A stretch of DNA of 51,289 nt from NCBI GenBank assembly GCA_002839495.1, contig PGYD01000005.1, positions 1 to 51,289 of the forward strand, written 5' to 3'. Positions 17,228-26,957 of the stretch are shown here, piece after piece. This DNA is from Planctomycetes bacterium HGW-Planctomycetes-1. Lineage in GTDB: Bacteria > Planctomycetota > Phycisphaerae > Sedimentisphaerales > UBA12454. The notes beneath the pieces are model-generated. The model had not been told where the DNA came from. It saw only the letters and a list, made by a program, of their open reading frames with translations, and made no database searches. The number at the start of each line of letters is the position of its first letter. Position 1 is the first letter of the stretch. A program made the translations under genes and the position numbers.

Positions 17228-20139
17228 AATACAGGGTTATATTATTTTTTGTTTTTTTTGCTTTTGGTGTTTATAAATCGTCGGCTGGTGTATGGACGGC
17301 TGAGGATGCAAATACTATTAGAACCTATCCCAAAACCTCGAAAAACGTCACTTATGGCCTTGAAAACGCCAATAATGAGGGTTTTGGGATGGCTTGTACT
17401 ATTAATTCCGAAGTTTTCGATGCTTACTGCGATAAAGTAACGGGGTTATGCGATTTTTATAATAAATCCGGACATAAGCTATTTGAAGATGCCGGAGATA
17501 TTTATATAGGAATATGGGAAGGACAAAAAGAATTTAGCTATTTGCAGGAACAATTCGATGAGAACTCTGTCAGCAGGCGATTTTATGCAGTTTCGTCATC
17601 GAATTTATCGGAGGATGGGAACACTGCAAGAGTAACTTTTACCCAGATAAAGTCTGGACAGATTCAATTTAACACTATCTACACATTCCATAGAGATAAT
17701 CCTCGGGTTTTGGTTAATTGCGGAGTTACTTATCTGGCAGAGATGGATATTACAAATGAAATTATCAAAACGGCTGCGCCAGACGCCTTTACAGTCTCGG
17801 TGATAGAGCCTTTTGACCAGGCAGAGTTGGTTAACGATATTCAGATTGACAATATGGATGATATTGCAGGCTGGTTCGATGGCGGCGACGGAGAGGTAAC
17901 CATTGAGCTAAATACAGACCCGAACTTTATTAAGGAAGGCAGCGGCTCTGTGAAAGTGGTTTTTACGAATGATGGCGATGAGAACATTAATGAAATGACC
18001 GGAATGATGAAGTCTTTTATCCCCGCCGATTATCCGGATAAAACACATTTAAGTTTCTGGCTTTACCCGACTCGGGATATATGGTTTTATGTCAAGATAT
18101 ATTCGACTAACGGCAATCCGGAAACGAGAACGATTCGTTTTCCTGCAAATGAATGGTCGCTTTTTCAGTGGGACTTTAAGAGAAGTTTTGGTCTTGACGG
18201 TCTTACGGGGTTTAACAAAATACTAATTCGTGCCTGTGAGAAATACTTAGGCGCTCAGAGTATCGCTGTTTATATAGATGACATACGGCTTTCAAGCGAT
18301 ATGAAGGCGGGCCTTATGTCCAGTATCAGCCAGGGTGACGGCATAGATAATTGGTATGGCTCCGGCAGTCGTACAATCGACGGTTCTTTCCCCTCTTTGC
18401 TGCAAGGATGTCTGAAATGGTCTAATTTGAATGTTTCAACAGGGGACCAGACGCTATTTCAGTACACAGTGAACAAGGATGTGAAAGCTAATCCTGATTT
18501 GCCCACAGACATATCAAACTATGACTATCTGGTTTTTGACGTTTATGCTACCAAGGATATAGACGTGGGATTTATGATTGAGGACAGTGATGGTAATTCC
18601 ATATATACGGTATTTGACGTGCCGATTGGCGGATGGCAAACAATAAAATGGGATTTCAAAAATCATTATAGGGGAAAGGCAATAAATCATAGCCTTGTGA
18701 AATTGTACCGCTTTTACATGCCTGCAAAGTATGAGGTTACAAACTGTACCGTGTGGTTTGATAATCTGCGCCTGGTCAAACTGGATGATAACTGCCCGAT
18801 TTTTGACGGATTTAAGGCTCGCTATGAAAGGGACGGCAAGGCGGTAAAATATTCGCCCAGAGTTTTTAAAATGAATGATAGTGTCTTCATTTATGGTGAT
18901 AATTTCGGAGCGAAAAATATTGAGTACGTGACAAAAAATCCTGCCAGCCGGACAATAGACTGTTACATCCATAAAGTTGACATGCACACTTTAAGGACGA
19001 ATATAAATCGCGATGGCAATGTATATGGTGCCACCTATTATAAAGAAACGACCCGGTATCCTGCCGATGTCAGCGAAGGAACGATTGTTTATGATTTCAA
19101 TGGCGCTGATTTGCCAGAAATAAACAAGTCAAGGTGGCCGAGAAACTTTAAGGCAGCTTACAGTATTTCGGAAGATGATTTTTATTTTAAATCCCAAGAG
19201 CCTTTTTATTGCGGCACATCCGATATTTTATCGCCTGATTATGCCAAAAAAGGCATTATAGGGCATAATCTGAGGACAACCAACAATTTATGGTACTATC
19301 TGCCCTGCGGCGACGGCGGTGGTGTTTACAAAGATAATATGGATATTAAGAATTTTTTTGATTTGCTCTACAACAGCGGCATTGAGATAGCTATTCATAC
19401 ACCCGGAAATGGTGCGGACGACAGAGACAAATCTGTTGAATCGCTGGATGACCTCGTAGCCAATTATAATGTCAGAAACTGGGTGGACCATTCGGATAAT
19501 CCGGAGGATTTTTACAGAAAAGGCGCCTTTACGTTTGTTAATGGAACGCCCAATGATGGGAACGATGGCTACTATATGCTTGATTTGCTTAAAGAAAGAA
19601 ACTTTACATACATCTGGCCTATAAGTAATCCAATGACGGGTACCGGCACATCCAATTTGTTTTATGATAGGTACAAAGAGACTTGGCCTTTACCGCATAG
19701 GAACCAAATTATTGATAACAGCAGCGGTCAGATTATATACCTCTATGGCAGAACATGGGGCGACGGCTATTATGAATTTATAAGTCGCGGAGGAGGAGGT
19801 AATATTGCAGAACTGCAGGAGATAATTGAAGATAATGGCCTAGTTTTTGTTTTTACTCATTTAGCATCTTCTCAATCACTCTATCATGATGAAGTTGGGG
19901 AGCATCGCGTTTTGAAAGACGATGTAGAAAATATTTTTTCGTGGCTGGAAACAAAACAGGATCAAGGACAGTTATGGGTGGATACGGTGAGCAATATTTT
20001 GGACTGGATGATAAATCTGGAAAACGTCGAGATTACAAATCTAACGGCAACTTCGGTTACAGTGTGGAATAATAACAGCTTCGATTTGAGCGGGATTTCG
20101 TTGATGCAAGAGATGTCGCATCAGCCTTTAATGTTTTGA
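17224..20139 (+). CDS. Secreted polysaccharide deacetylase-like multidomain protein; 28-aa in-frame repeat insertion near the N-terminus, C-terminus probably truncated by fusion to an epimerase remnant
   Basis: Signal peptide; two carbohydrate-binding-like regions; deacetylase-like AAYSISEDDF...IEIAIHTPGN; last ~16 codons overlap epimerase-homologous DNA out of frame. Confidence 0.65.
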   Translation: MKYRVILFFVFFAFGVYKSSAGVWTAEDANTIRTYPKTSKNVTYGLENANNEGFGMACTINSEVFDAYCDKVTGLCDFYNKSGHKLFEDAGDIYIGIWEGQKEFSYLQEQFDENSVSRRFYAVSSSNLSEDGNTARVTFTQIKSGQIQFNTIYTFHRDNPRVLVNCGVTYLAEMDITNEIIKTAAPDAFTVSVIEPFDQAELVNDIQIDNMDDIAGWFDGGDGEVTIELNTDPNFIKEGSGSVKVVFTNDGDENINEMTGMMKSFIPADYPDKTHLSFWLYPTRDIWFYVKIYSTNGNPETRTIRFPANEWSLFQWDFKRSFGLDGLTGFNKILIRACEKYLGAQSIAVYIDDIRLSSDMKAGLMSSISQGDGIDNWYGSGSRTIDGSFPSLLQGCLKWSNLNVSTGDQTLFQYTVNKDVKANPDLPTDISNYDYLVFDVYATKDIDVGFMIEDSDGNSIYTVFDVPIGGWQTIKWDFKNHYRGKAINHSLVKLYRFYMPAKYEVTNCTVWFDNLRLVKLDDNCPIFDGFKARYERDGKAVKYSPRVFKMNDSVFIYGDNFGAKNIEYVTKNPASRTIDCYIHKVDMHTLRTNINRDGNVYGATYYKETTRYPADVSEGTIVYDFNGADLPEINKSRWPRNFKAAYSISEDDFYFKSQEPFYCGTSDILSPDYAKKGIIGHNLRTTNNLWYYLPCGDGGGVYKDNMDIKNFFDLLYNSGIEIAIHTPGNGADDRDKSVESLDDLVANYNVRNWVDHSDNPEDFYRKGAFTFVNGTPNDGNDGYYMLDLLKERNFTYIWPISNPMTGTGTSNLFYDRYKETWPLPHRNQIIDNSSGQIIYLYGRTWGDGYYEFISRGGGGNIAELQEIIEDNGLVFVFTHLASSQSLYHDEVGEHRVLKDDVENIFSWLETKQDQGQLWVDTVSNILDWMINLENVEITNLTATSVTVWNNNSFDLSGISLMQEMSHQPLMF
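17319..17398. mobile_element. 80-bp palindromic element, copy 2, inserted in frame and flanked by TACTATTA direct repeats (17313-17320 and 17397-17404)
   Basis: Identical by eye to 9097-9176; 84-bp insertion unit (28 codons) including one 8-bp direct repeat; removal restores ...WTAEDANTINSEVFDAYCD... Confidence 0.75.
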
Positions 20140-20387
20140 TAGGCTGTGGGCATCCGGGCGAGATTTACAATGTAGCATCAGGAAAAAATATATCCATAGA
20201 GGAACTGATTGACAAGCTTGTGCAAATTAGTAGAATTCAGGTAACTGTTCATAAAGATAGCGAACATATACGGACGGTGGATGTAGCCAATGTTCTTGCG
20301 GATATATCCAAGATTAAAACAGAGACAGGATGGGAGCCAAAGATATCACTGGAGGATTCGTTGAAAGCAATGTGGTCTGCAAGGTAG
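20091..20387 (+). pseudogene. 3' remnant of an SDR epimerase paralogous to 16298..17227
   Basis: RDFVDARDVASAFNVLIGCGHPGEIYNVASGKNISIEELIDKL...WEPKISLEDSLKAMW aligns with the C-terminus of ORF 16298..17227; no 5' portion present. Confidence 0.85.
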
Positions 20388-20393
20388 AAATGG

Positions 20394-21449
20394 TTGAAAA
20401 AAATGAATTCCCGCTTTGAGTATAAGGCTTTCAGCAATATATCCGGCAGAGTATTAGCCATTCATAGAGGCCGGATATATGTCGGCTATAAGAACAGATT
20501 GTATGTAAGCGCCGATGATGGAAAAACTTGGCAGTTTGCAGGCGTTTTGCCGGCCTCCCGCTTGTGCAGATATACAGGAATTAGCCGGCTTTGTGCAAGG
20601 CTTCTTCGGTATGAACCCCGAGCTCTTGCGGTTTCGGATAACGGTTATAAATTAGCGGCAACCCGAGAGGGGATTTATTGGGCGGATGCACAGGAGATAT
20701 ATTTTCATTCTGTTCAGTTGCCTAATTTGAACAGGCCGGTCTATTTTCCTATGACAATATTGGCAGATTCTGCCAATCGTTTTTTGTGGGGTGAATATGG
20801 CTCCAATCCTGAGCGTCAAGCGGTAGGGATTTTTGTTTCTTCGAATGGAGGCAAATTGCATCAACTTGCTTATGAATTTTCAGCAGGTGATGTCAGGCAT
20901 ATACATGGCCTATATGAGGATGTCGACAAAAAAGGTTTCTGGGTTGCAACGGGGGACAAAGACAAGGAATCTGGAATAGGCTGGCTCAGCTCGGATTTGA
21001 AGGATTTTAGCTGGCTTGTACGGGGGAACCAGAAATATCGTGCCGTGTCAATCTTTGTTGAGAAGGATTGTATAATTTACGCAACCGATACCGAGACGGA
21101 TTATAACTATATTTATAGATGTGATAAAAATAGTGGTATGGTTGAAAAGCTGGCAGAAATACCTGGCAGTTGTATCTATGCTGCAAAATTCGGCAATTGG
21201 TATGCAGTCTCTACAACAGTTGAAAAGTTTTATAACTTCAAAACTAATATGGCTACCTTATGGCTATCACAAAATGGTGTTGACTGGAAGCAGATTTGGG
21301 AATGCGAAAAAGATATATGGCCGAAGAAATATTTTCAGTATGGTTCGATAGTATTGCCCAGAAGCAGCTGGCAACACGATAAAATAGTTTTCAGCGGGCA
21401 AGCATTAAAAGAACTTGATAACAGGATTTGCATAGGACAGCCATTTTGA
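20394..21449 (+). CDS. BNR/sialidase-like beta-propeller protein
   Basis: Repeated YVSADDGKTWQFAG, VSSNGGKLHQLAY, LWLSQNGVDWKQIWE motifs. Confidence 0.6.
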   Translation: MKKMNSRFEYKAFSNISGRVLAIHRGRIYVGYKNRLYVSADDGKTWQFAGVLPASRLCRYTGISRLCARLLRYEPRALAVSDNGYKLAATREGIYWADAQEIYFHSVQLPNLNRPVYFPMTILADSANRFLWGEYGSNPERQAVGIFVSSNGGKLHQLAYEFSAGDVRHIHGLYEDVDKKGFWVATGDKDKESGIGWLSSDLKDFSWLVRGNQKYRAVSIFVEKDCIIYATDTETDYNYIYRCDKNSGMVEKLAEIPGSCIYAAKFGNWYAVSTTVEKFYNFKTNMATLWLSQNGVDWKQIWECEKDIWPKKYFQYGSIVLPRSSWQHDKIVFSGQALKELDNRICIGQPF

Positions 21450-21491
21450 TGGTGCGATTTTGAAAAACAATTTTGCTAAAAGGAACAACGG

Positions 21492-22304
21492 ATGGATATA
21501 GAAAAGATAAAGGCTGTAGAAAAACAGTTTCATGAAATTTACCGTGATGGCTCTGGTCCACTTGAACCTGTAAATGTTGAGCAGGTTCGCAGTACAATCC
21601 TATCTCCCTGTTACGAGAACGGGAACGACAGATATTCGGACAACAAAAAAGCTTTCCATGACTTGATTCTGCATGATGGGGGCTGGAGAGATAAGAAGGT
21701 TCTGTTGGATTATGCCTGCGGAAATGGGGTGTGGGCAATATATTTTGCATTAACCGGCACCGAAAAAGTTATAGGTTTTGATATTGCTGAAAGCGGAATC
21801 AGACGAGGCAATGAGCGTGTTCAGTCTCATGGATTGGCTGATAAAGTGAAATTGTTGACTATGGATGCCAGTAAGCTGGAATTTCCTGACAACACTTTCG
21901 ATATGGTTATAGGCACGGCAGTACTGCATCACGTTATTAAATATCCAGGCGTTTTTGAAGAATTGTACAGAGTTATGAAACCAGGAGCCAAGGCTTATTT
22001 TCTTGAGGGACTTGCAGATTTTCCTCTGTGGAAACTTTGGTGGAAAATCAAAGGTGAAGTTCCTTCGGGTGATGTCCCTATATTTAGTAAAGTTATCCGT
22101 GGGAAAGCCCATATGTTCTCAAAGATTGAAATCACCGGTGATACTTTTTTGTTTTCTGCTAAAACTTTTTTATGGAAGAAAAATTGCGGATTGCTTCGAA
22201 AATTCATTTTAAAAATCCTGAAAAGATCGGACGACTTTTTGTTTAAGATTTGTCCGTTTTTGAGACGTTGGGGGTCTTTTTCTTATATCGTGTTTACAAA
22301 GTAA
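21492..22304 (+). CDS. SAM-dependent class I methyltransferase
   Basis: LLDYACGNGVWAIYFA...VIGFDIAESGI...FDMVIGTAVLHHV. Confidence 0.88.
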   Translation: MDIEKIKAVEKQFHEIYRDGSGPLEPVNVEQVRSTILSPCYENGNDRYSDNKKAFHDLILHDGGWRDKKVLLDYACGNGVWAIYFALTGTEKVIGFDIAESGIRRGNERVQSHGLADKVKLLTMDASKLEFPDNTFDMVIGTAVLHHVIKYPGVFEELYRVMKPGAKAYFLEGLADFPLWKLWWKIKGEVPSGDVPIFSKVIRGKAHMFSKIEITGDTFLFSAKTFLWKKNCGLLRKFILKILKRSDDFLFKICPFLRRWGSFSYIVFTK

Positions 22305-22511
22305 AAAAGAGTTTAATTGTTAATGAATTCTGCAAGAGTAATCAGCATAATCAAATATTGGGGAACTGGTCATCTGGCATAAGCGGACAGCACAAATTTA
22401 TAAAAAGAATAGGCCGGCTGAAGCGTAGAACGCTCGGCAATTGCGTTTATACTTCAAAACTTGGCAAATGGTTTATGTTGCTGAAGTGATTGAGGAATGA
22501 AAAATTAGAAT

Positions 22512-24518
22512 ATGTACTTCACAGATTTATTAAGCGGTATTAAGCTTTTCGGCGCATCATTTTTCATAAAAGCTGCAACGTATAGGCTAAAAGGTAGAAT
22601 TGGTCTGCTCGAACAACGAACGCCTAAAAACCATTGGCACAAACTCGATTTAAACTCATTTATAAAACCAAACTTCAAAAAAGAAAATATTAAAGATGAA
22701 TTATTGCATACGAAGTTTTTCCCTGTTAGAGAAATCATCGGTCATCCTGATGTACTGCGAAGGACAAACAGCAAATCGCTTGAGACTATTAAAACGGCAA
22801 ATGATATACTGGAGGGGAAATTTAAATATTTTTCCAAGGAGCAATATTATTTTGGGCAATCAATAAACTGGCATCAGAATCCTGTAACTAAAGAGTGCTA
22901 TCCAATTGGGAAACACTGGTCGAAGATAGAAATCTATTCAAAAAATATCGGAGATATAAAACTCGTTTGGGAATTGTCACGTTTTAGCTGGATATATGAT
23001 TTGGTTAGAGCGTTCGCATTGACAGGGAACTCGAAATATTCAGAGAAATTTTGGCTGTTGATTGAAGACTGGCTTCAAAATAATCAGCCGAACACAGGAG
23101 TAAACTGGATGTCAGGTCAGGAATGTGCTTTACGTTTAATGGCTTGTTGTTTTGGATTGTTCAGTTTTCTCGAAGATGAGCAAACGACCCCGCAGCGAAT
23201 TGAAAAACTGCTTTTGGCTTTTGTGCTTCACGCAGAGCGTATTGAAACTTTTATATCGCACGCCATAAGACAGCGCACCAATCATGCAATGACTGAAGCG
23301 ACGGGATTATATACCGTTGGAACACTGTTTCCGTTTTTTGATAAGGCTGAGAAGTGGAAAAAACTCGGTAAAAAGATTCTTGAGCAGGAAGGACTTGTTC
23401 AGATATATGAAGACGGCAGTTACGTACAGCAATCTATGAATTATCACAGAGTAATGCTGCACAGTTATTTATGGTCGTTCAGACTGGCCCAGATATACGA
23501 TGACAATTTTTCCGAGAGTCTCAGGAGCAGGGTTTGTAAGGCGGCCGAGTTTATTTACCAAGTGCAGGATGAACAAGCCGGTCGAGTGCCAAATTATGGC
23601 GCTAACGATGGCGCACTGATTTTGCCGTTAAACAGTTGTGATTATCTGGATTATCGGCCAATAGTTCAGTCTATGAATTACCTTTTAACTAAAGAAAGAG
23701 TTTTTGATTCCGGCGACTGGGACGAAGATATGCTTTGGCTATTTGGTCGTGAAGCCGTTGATTTTAAAAAACAAGCTGCTTGCTATCGCAGTTCTACGGG
23801 ATTTTCTACCGGTAATTATTATACGATGCGCTGCAAAGATTCGTGGGCTATGCTGCGATGCCATAGCTATAACTGGCGAATTGGACACGAAGATATGCTA
23901 AATTTAGATTTATGGGCAGATGGCGTTAATCTTTTAAGAGATTGCGGCTCGTATAAATATTTCGCGATTGATGAGCCGGAATTGAAAAAATATTTCAGCT
24001 CTATAAATGCCCATAATACTATTGTAATTGATAACAGTTCACCTTTCAGAACAATATTCAGCGGCATAAAAGTTCCTCCGCCAAGAGCAGAAATTTTGCT
24101 GTTCGAGGTGGAGGCAAATATTCTAAAATTCAAGGGTATTAATTTTGCATATAAACGAAAACCATGGCAGGTGGAGCATATAAGAGAGATAGAAGCCAAT
24201 ATCAAAGAAGACAAATGGCAAATTATAGATAAGATATCAGGCCGTGGTGGCCATCTTTGCCGATTGCAGTGGCATTTACCGGCTGAGGCGGAAATTATTA
24301 ACCGCGATGAGAATTTTGTTCGATTGCAATTAGCTAACGGCTGGAAACTGAAAATAGAATCCGAAAATCAAATTAAGGCTGAATTGCTGAAGGCTGACAA
24401 AAATGGCGGCTGGGAATCTCTGTATTATAATTATAAGCAACCGATTTGTACCATTCACATTATCTGTAGATTTCAGAGTGATTGTTTATTTAATACAACT
24501 CTATCAAAGGATACATAA
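22512..24518 (+). CDS. Heparinase II/III-family polysaccharide lyase-like protein
   Basis: QEALRLMACC-like (GQECALRLMACCF), RTNHAMTEATGLY, EDGSYVQQSMNYHRVML, SINAHNTIVIDNSSPF. Confidence 0.88.
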   Translation: MYFTDLLSGIKLFGASFFIKAATYRLKGRIGLLEQRTPKNHWHKLDLNSFIKPNFKKENIKDELLHTKFFPVREIIGHPDVLRRTNSKSLETIKTANDILEGKFKYFSKEQYYFGQSINWHQNPVTKECYPIGKHWSKIEIYSKNIGDIKLVWELSRFSWIYDLVRAFALTGNSKYSEKFWLLIEDWLQNNQPNTGVNWMSGQECALRLMACCFGLFSFLEDEQTTPQRIEKLLLAFVLHAERIETFISHAIRQRTNHAMTEATGLYTVGTLFPFFDKAEKWKKLGKKILEQEGLVQIYEDGSYVQQSMNYHRVMLHSYLWSFRLAQIYDDNFSESLRSRVCKAAEFIYQVQDEQAGRVPNYGANDGALILPLNSCDYLDYRPIVQSMNYLLTKERVFDSGDWDEDMLWLFGREAVDFKKQAACYRSSTGFSTGNYYTMRCKDSWAMLRCHSYNWRIGHEDMLNLDLWADGVNLLRDCGSYKYFAIDEPELKKYFSSINAHNTIVIDNSSPFRTIFSGIKVPPPRAEILLFEVEANILKFKGINFAYKRKPWQVEHIREIEANIKEDKWQIIDKISGRGGHLCRLQWHLPAEAEIINRDENFVRLQLANGWKLKIESENQIKAELLKADKNGGWESLYYNYKQPICTIHIICRFQSDCLFNTTLSKDT

Positions 24519-25745
24519 ATGAAAATATTATACTACAGCCAGTTTTTTACCGTTCATTCATCTGGCAGTGGCAGGCCGTATGACCTTTCAAAATACTTGG
24601 TGCAGGCCGGCCATGAGGTTCATGTTATTTGCGGCACACCATCAGGCTCTAAGCCGCCTCCATGGTATAAGCCGTTCAGAAACGAAACGTATGATGGCAT
24701 AAAGATTACTACCTGCAGAGTTGCTTATAGTAACAATTTCGGTTTTTTAAGAAGAGGATTGTCATTTGCTACTTTTGCAATATTGGCTTCTATCGCAGTG
24801 TTGTTCGTTAAAAAACTGGATATAGTTTTTGCGAGCAGCTCACCTTTAACTATCGGTATTCCGGGCTATATTGCTTCCAAATTGAAACGAAGACCGTTTA
24901 TTTTTGAAATAAGAGATATTTTGCCCGAAGCGTTTTTGGTTTCAGGGGCTATGAAACCTGGTTTAGCCTCTTGGCTAGGCGAAAAGCTCGAAGCATTTTT
25001 ATATCACAAAGCAGTTAGGATAATGGCTGTCTCTCCGGGATTTAAGGATAGATTGATTGAGCGAGGTTTCGATGGCAAAAAAATACGAGTAAGTCCATTA
25101 GGGGCTGACGGCAATATGTTCAAAAATGTTACGCCCGATGAAGAGTTTCTCGACAAATATAACTTGCGAGGAAAGAAAATAGCTATTTATACGGGCACTC
25201 ATGGCAGAGCTAATGGTTTAGATTACATTGTTGAAGCCGCCGAATATACAAAAAATAATTCGGAAATAGTTTATGTCTTATTAGGTAGTGGGGGATGGAA
25301 AGAACGTTACAAACAGCTTGTTGGTGAGAAAGGTTTGACCAATGTGGTATTTGCCGACCCTGTACCGAAAACACGCATACCCGGCATATTAGCTGGTTGT
25401 GCTATTGGCTTAATGATACTTAGATATCATGGATCCCCTCGTCCTGTTCTGCCTAACAAGATTTTTGATTATATGTTTACGGGTATACCATCTATTGTTA
25501 ATTTTTATGGTCCTACAAAAGATATGACAGAAGAAGTTGGTTGTGGAGTTTTTGTAGATCCGGGAGATCCCAAAGACCTTGCAGATAAAGTTCTAATGCT
25601 GACTAATAATTCGGAGATGAGACATCAAATGGGTGAAAAAGGTCAAAAAATTGCATGGCAGAAATATGACAGAAAGGCCCTTGCCGCCGATGTTTTAAGT
25701 ATTTTCGAAGAAGTTTTTGCTGAATGGAAGGCGTCCCAAAAATAA
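24519..25745 (+). CDS. Glycosyltransferase family 4 (WbuB-like)
   Basis: ILYYSQFFTVHSSGSGRPYDLSKYLVQAGHEVHVI, EIRDILPEAFLVSGAMKPG, YTGTHGRANGLDYIVEAA. Confidence 0.9.
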   Translation: MKILYYSQFFTVHSSGSGRPYDLSKYLVQAGHEVHVICGTPSGSKPPPWYKPFRNETYDGIKITTCRVAYSNNFGFLRRGLSFATFAILASIAVLFVKKLDIVFASSSPLTIGIPGYIASKLKRRPFIFEIRDILPEAFLVSGAMKPGLASWLGEKLEAFLYHKAVRIMAVSPGFKDRLIERGFDGKKIRVSPLGADGNMFKNVTPDEEFLDKYNLRGKKIAIYTGTHGRANGLDYIVEAAEYTKNNSEIVYVLLGSGGWKERYKQLVGEKGLTNVVFADPVPKTRIPGILAGCAIGLMILRYHGSPRPVLPNKIFDYMFTGIPSIVNFYGPTKDMTEEVGCGVFVDPGDPKDLADKVLMLTNNSEMRHQMGEKGQKIAWQKYDRKALAADVLSIFEEVFAEWKASQK

Positions 25746-26954
25746 ATGTCTTTAGATGATAAGAGTATTGAGAAAGTACTAATTTTGGAGGCTGGCGCTA
25801 AAGCGGCTTTGCCTATCATAGAATCATGCGGTCAAATGGGGTTATATGTTATCGCGGCTTCGCCAAGAAAAGGCTGCGGGTCGTACTCGAAATATACAAA
25901 ACAAAGACTTATTTATCCGTCGCCGAGATTATACCCGCAAGAATGTTTAGATTTCCTACTGAATTTTCTAAAGCAGCAGGATATTAGTGTTTTGTTTCCT
26001 GTCGGAGATTTGATGACAGATTTGGTGGCCCAAAATCATAAACTTTTTAGTGAATATACGAAATTTGTTTTACCGCTGTATGAAACTTTTATAAAAGGCA
26101 GAGATAAAATATTGACGCTTAAATCTGCCACCAAAGCAGGTTGTCCGATACCGCAAACATGGTATCCAGATGAACATGGCATTGAAAAAGTAGTTGAAAT
26201 ATGCTACTATCCAAATCTCATAAAACCTGCTATTGGTGTCGGCTCCCGTGGATTTATTCTCTGCAAGACCAGGCAGGAACTACTGGATAGTTTTGAAGAA
26301 AATCAAAAAATTTACGGCCGATGTTTTGTTCAGGAATTTGTGCCTCAAACAGGTTTGCAATATAAGGTTGACGCAATTTTTGACAAATTTCAGAATCTTT
26401 TAGCAGGGGTTGTATACGCTAAATTAAGATATTATCCTGCTGATGGTGGTTCAAGCGTACTGAATAAAACCGAGAAAAGACCGGATATTTTAACCTCTGC
26501 CTTGAAAGTTATGAAAGAATTAAACTGGGTTGGATTTTGTGATTTCGATTTCATAACAGACCCGCGAGACAATGTTGTAAAGCTTATGGAGATTAATCCT
26601 CGCTATCCTGAAAGTTATCGTGCTACAGTGGCTGCCGGTGTGGATATGACGAAAATAATCTACCAGCTCGCTGAAGGCCAAAATCCGCAACCGCAGCTGG
26701 ATTATCTGGAGAACAGATACACAAGATTTCTCTTCGGCGATATAATGTGGTTTTTGACAACTAAACAAAACCGCTGGACGGCTAAACCGTCATTTTTCAG
26801 CTTCTTTAGGAAAGATATGAATTATCAGCTATTGCGAGCAAATGATTTTGGACCGATTTACGGCTATATAATTAGCAATCTATCGATGCTTTGGGATAAA
26901 GAGCACAGAGAATTCAGATTACGGCTGAAGAAAAATAGAAAAACGGATTCATAA
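25746..26954 (+). CDS. ATP-grasp domain protein
   Basis: KSATKAGCPIPQTWYP, YPNLIKPAIGVGSRGF, CDFDFITDPRDNVVKLMEINPRYPES. Confidence 0.85.
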   Translation: MSLDDKSIEKVLILEAGAKAALPIIESCGQMGLYVIAASPRKGCGSYSKYTKQRLIYPSPRLYPQECLDFLLNFLKQQDISVLFPVGDLMTDLVAQNHKLFSEYTKFVLPLYETFIKGRDKILTLKSATKAGCPIPQTWYPDEHGIEKVVEICYYPNLIKPAIGVGSRGFILCKTRQELLDSFEENQKIYGRCFVQEFVPQTGLQYKVDAIFDKFQNLLAGVVYAKLRYYPADGGSSVLNKTEKRPDILTSALKVMKELNWVGFCDFDFITDPRDNVVKLMEINPRYPESYRATVAAGVDMTKIIYQLAEGQNPQPQLDYLENRYTRFLFGDIMWFLTTKQNRWTAKPSFFSFFRKDMNYQLLRANDFGPIYGYIISNLSMLWDKEHREFRLRLKKNRKTDS

Positions 26955-26957
26955 AAA

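Noticed and set aside
22305-22511. Short ORF (22250..22489) in the methyltransferase-heparinase gap
   Set aside because: Overlaps the methyltransferase, no recognisable family; a remnant is possible but unsupported.
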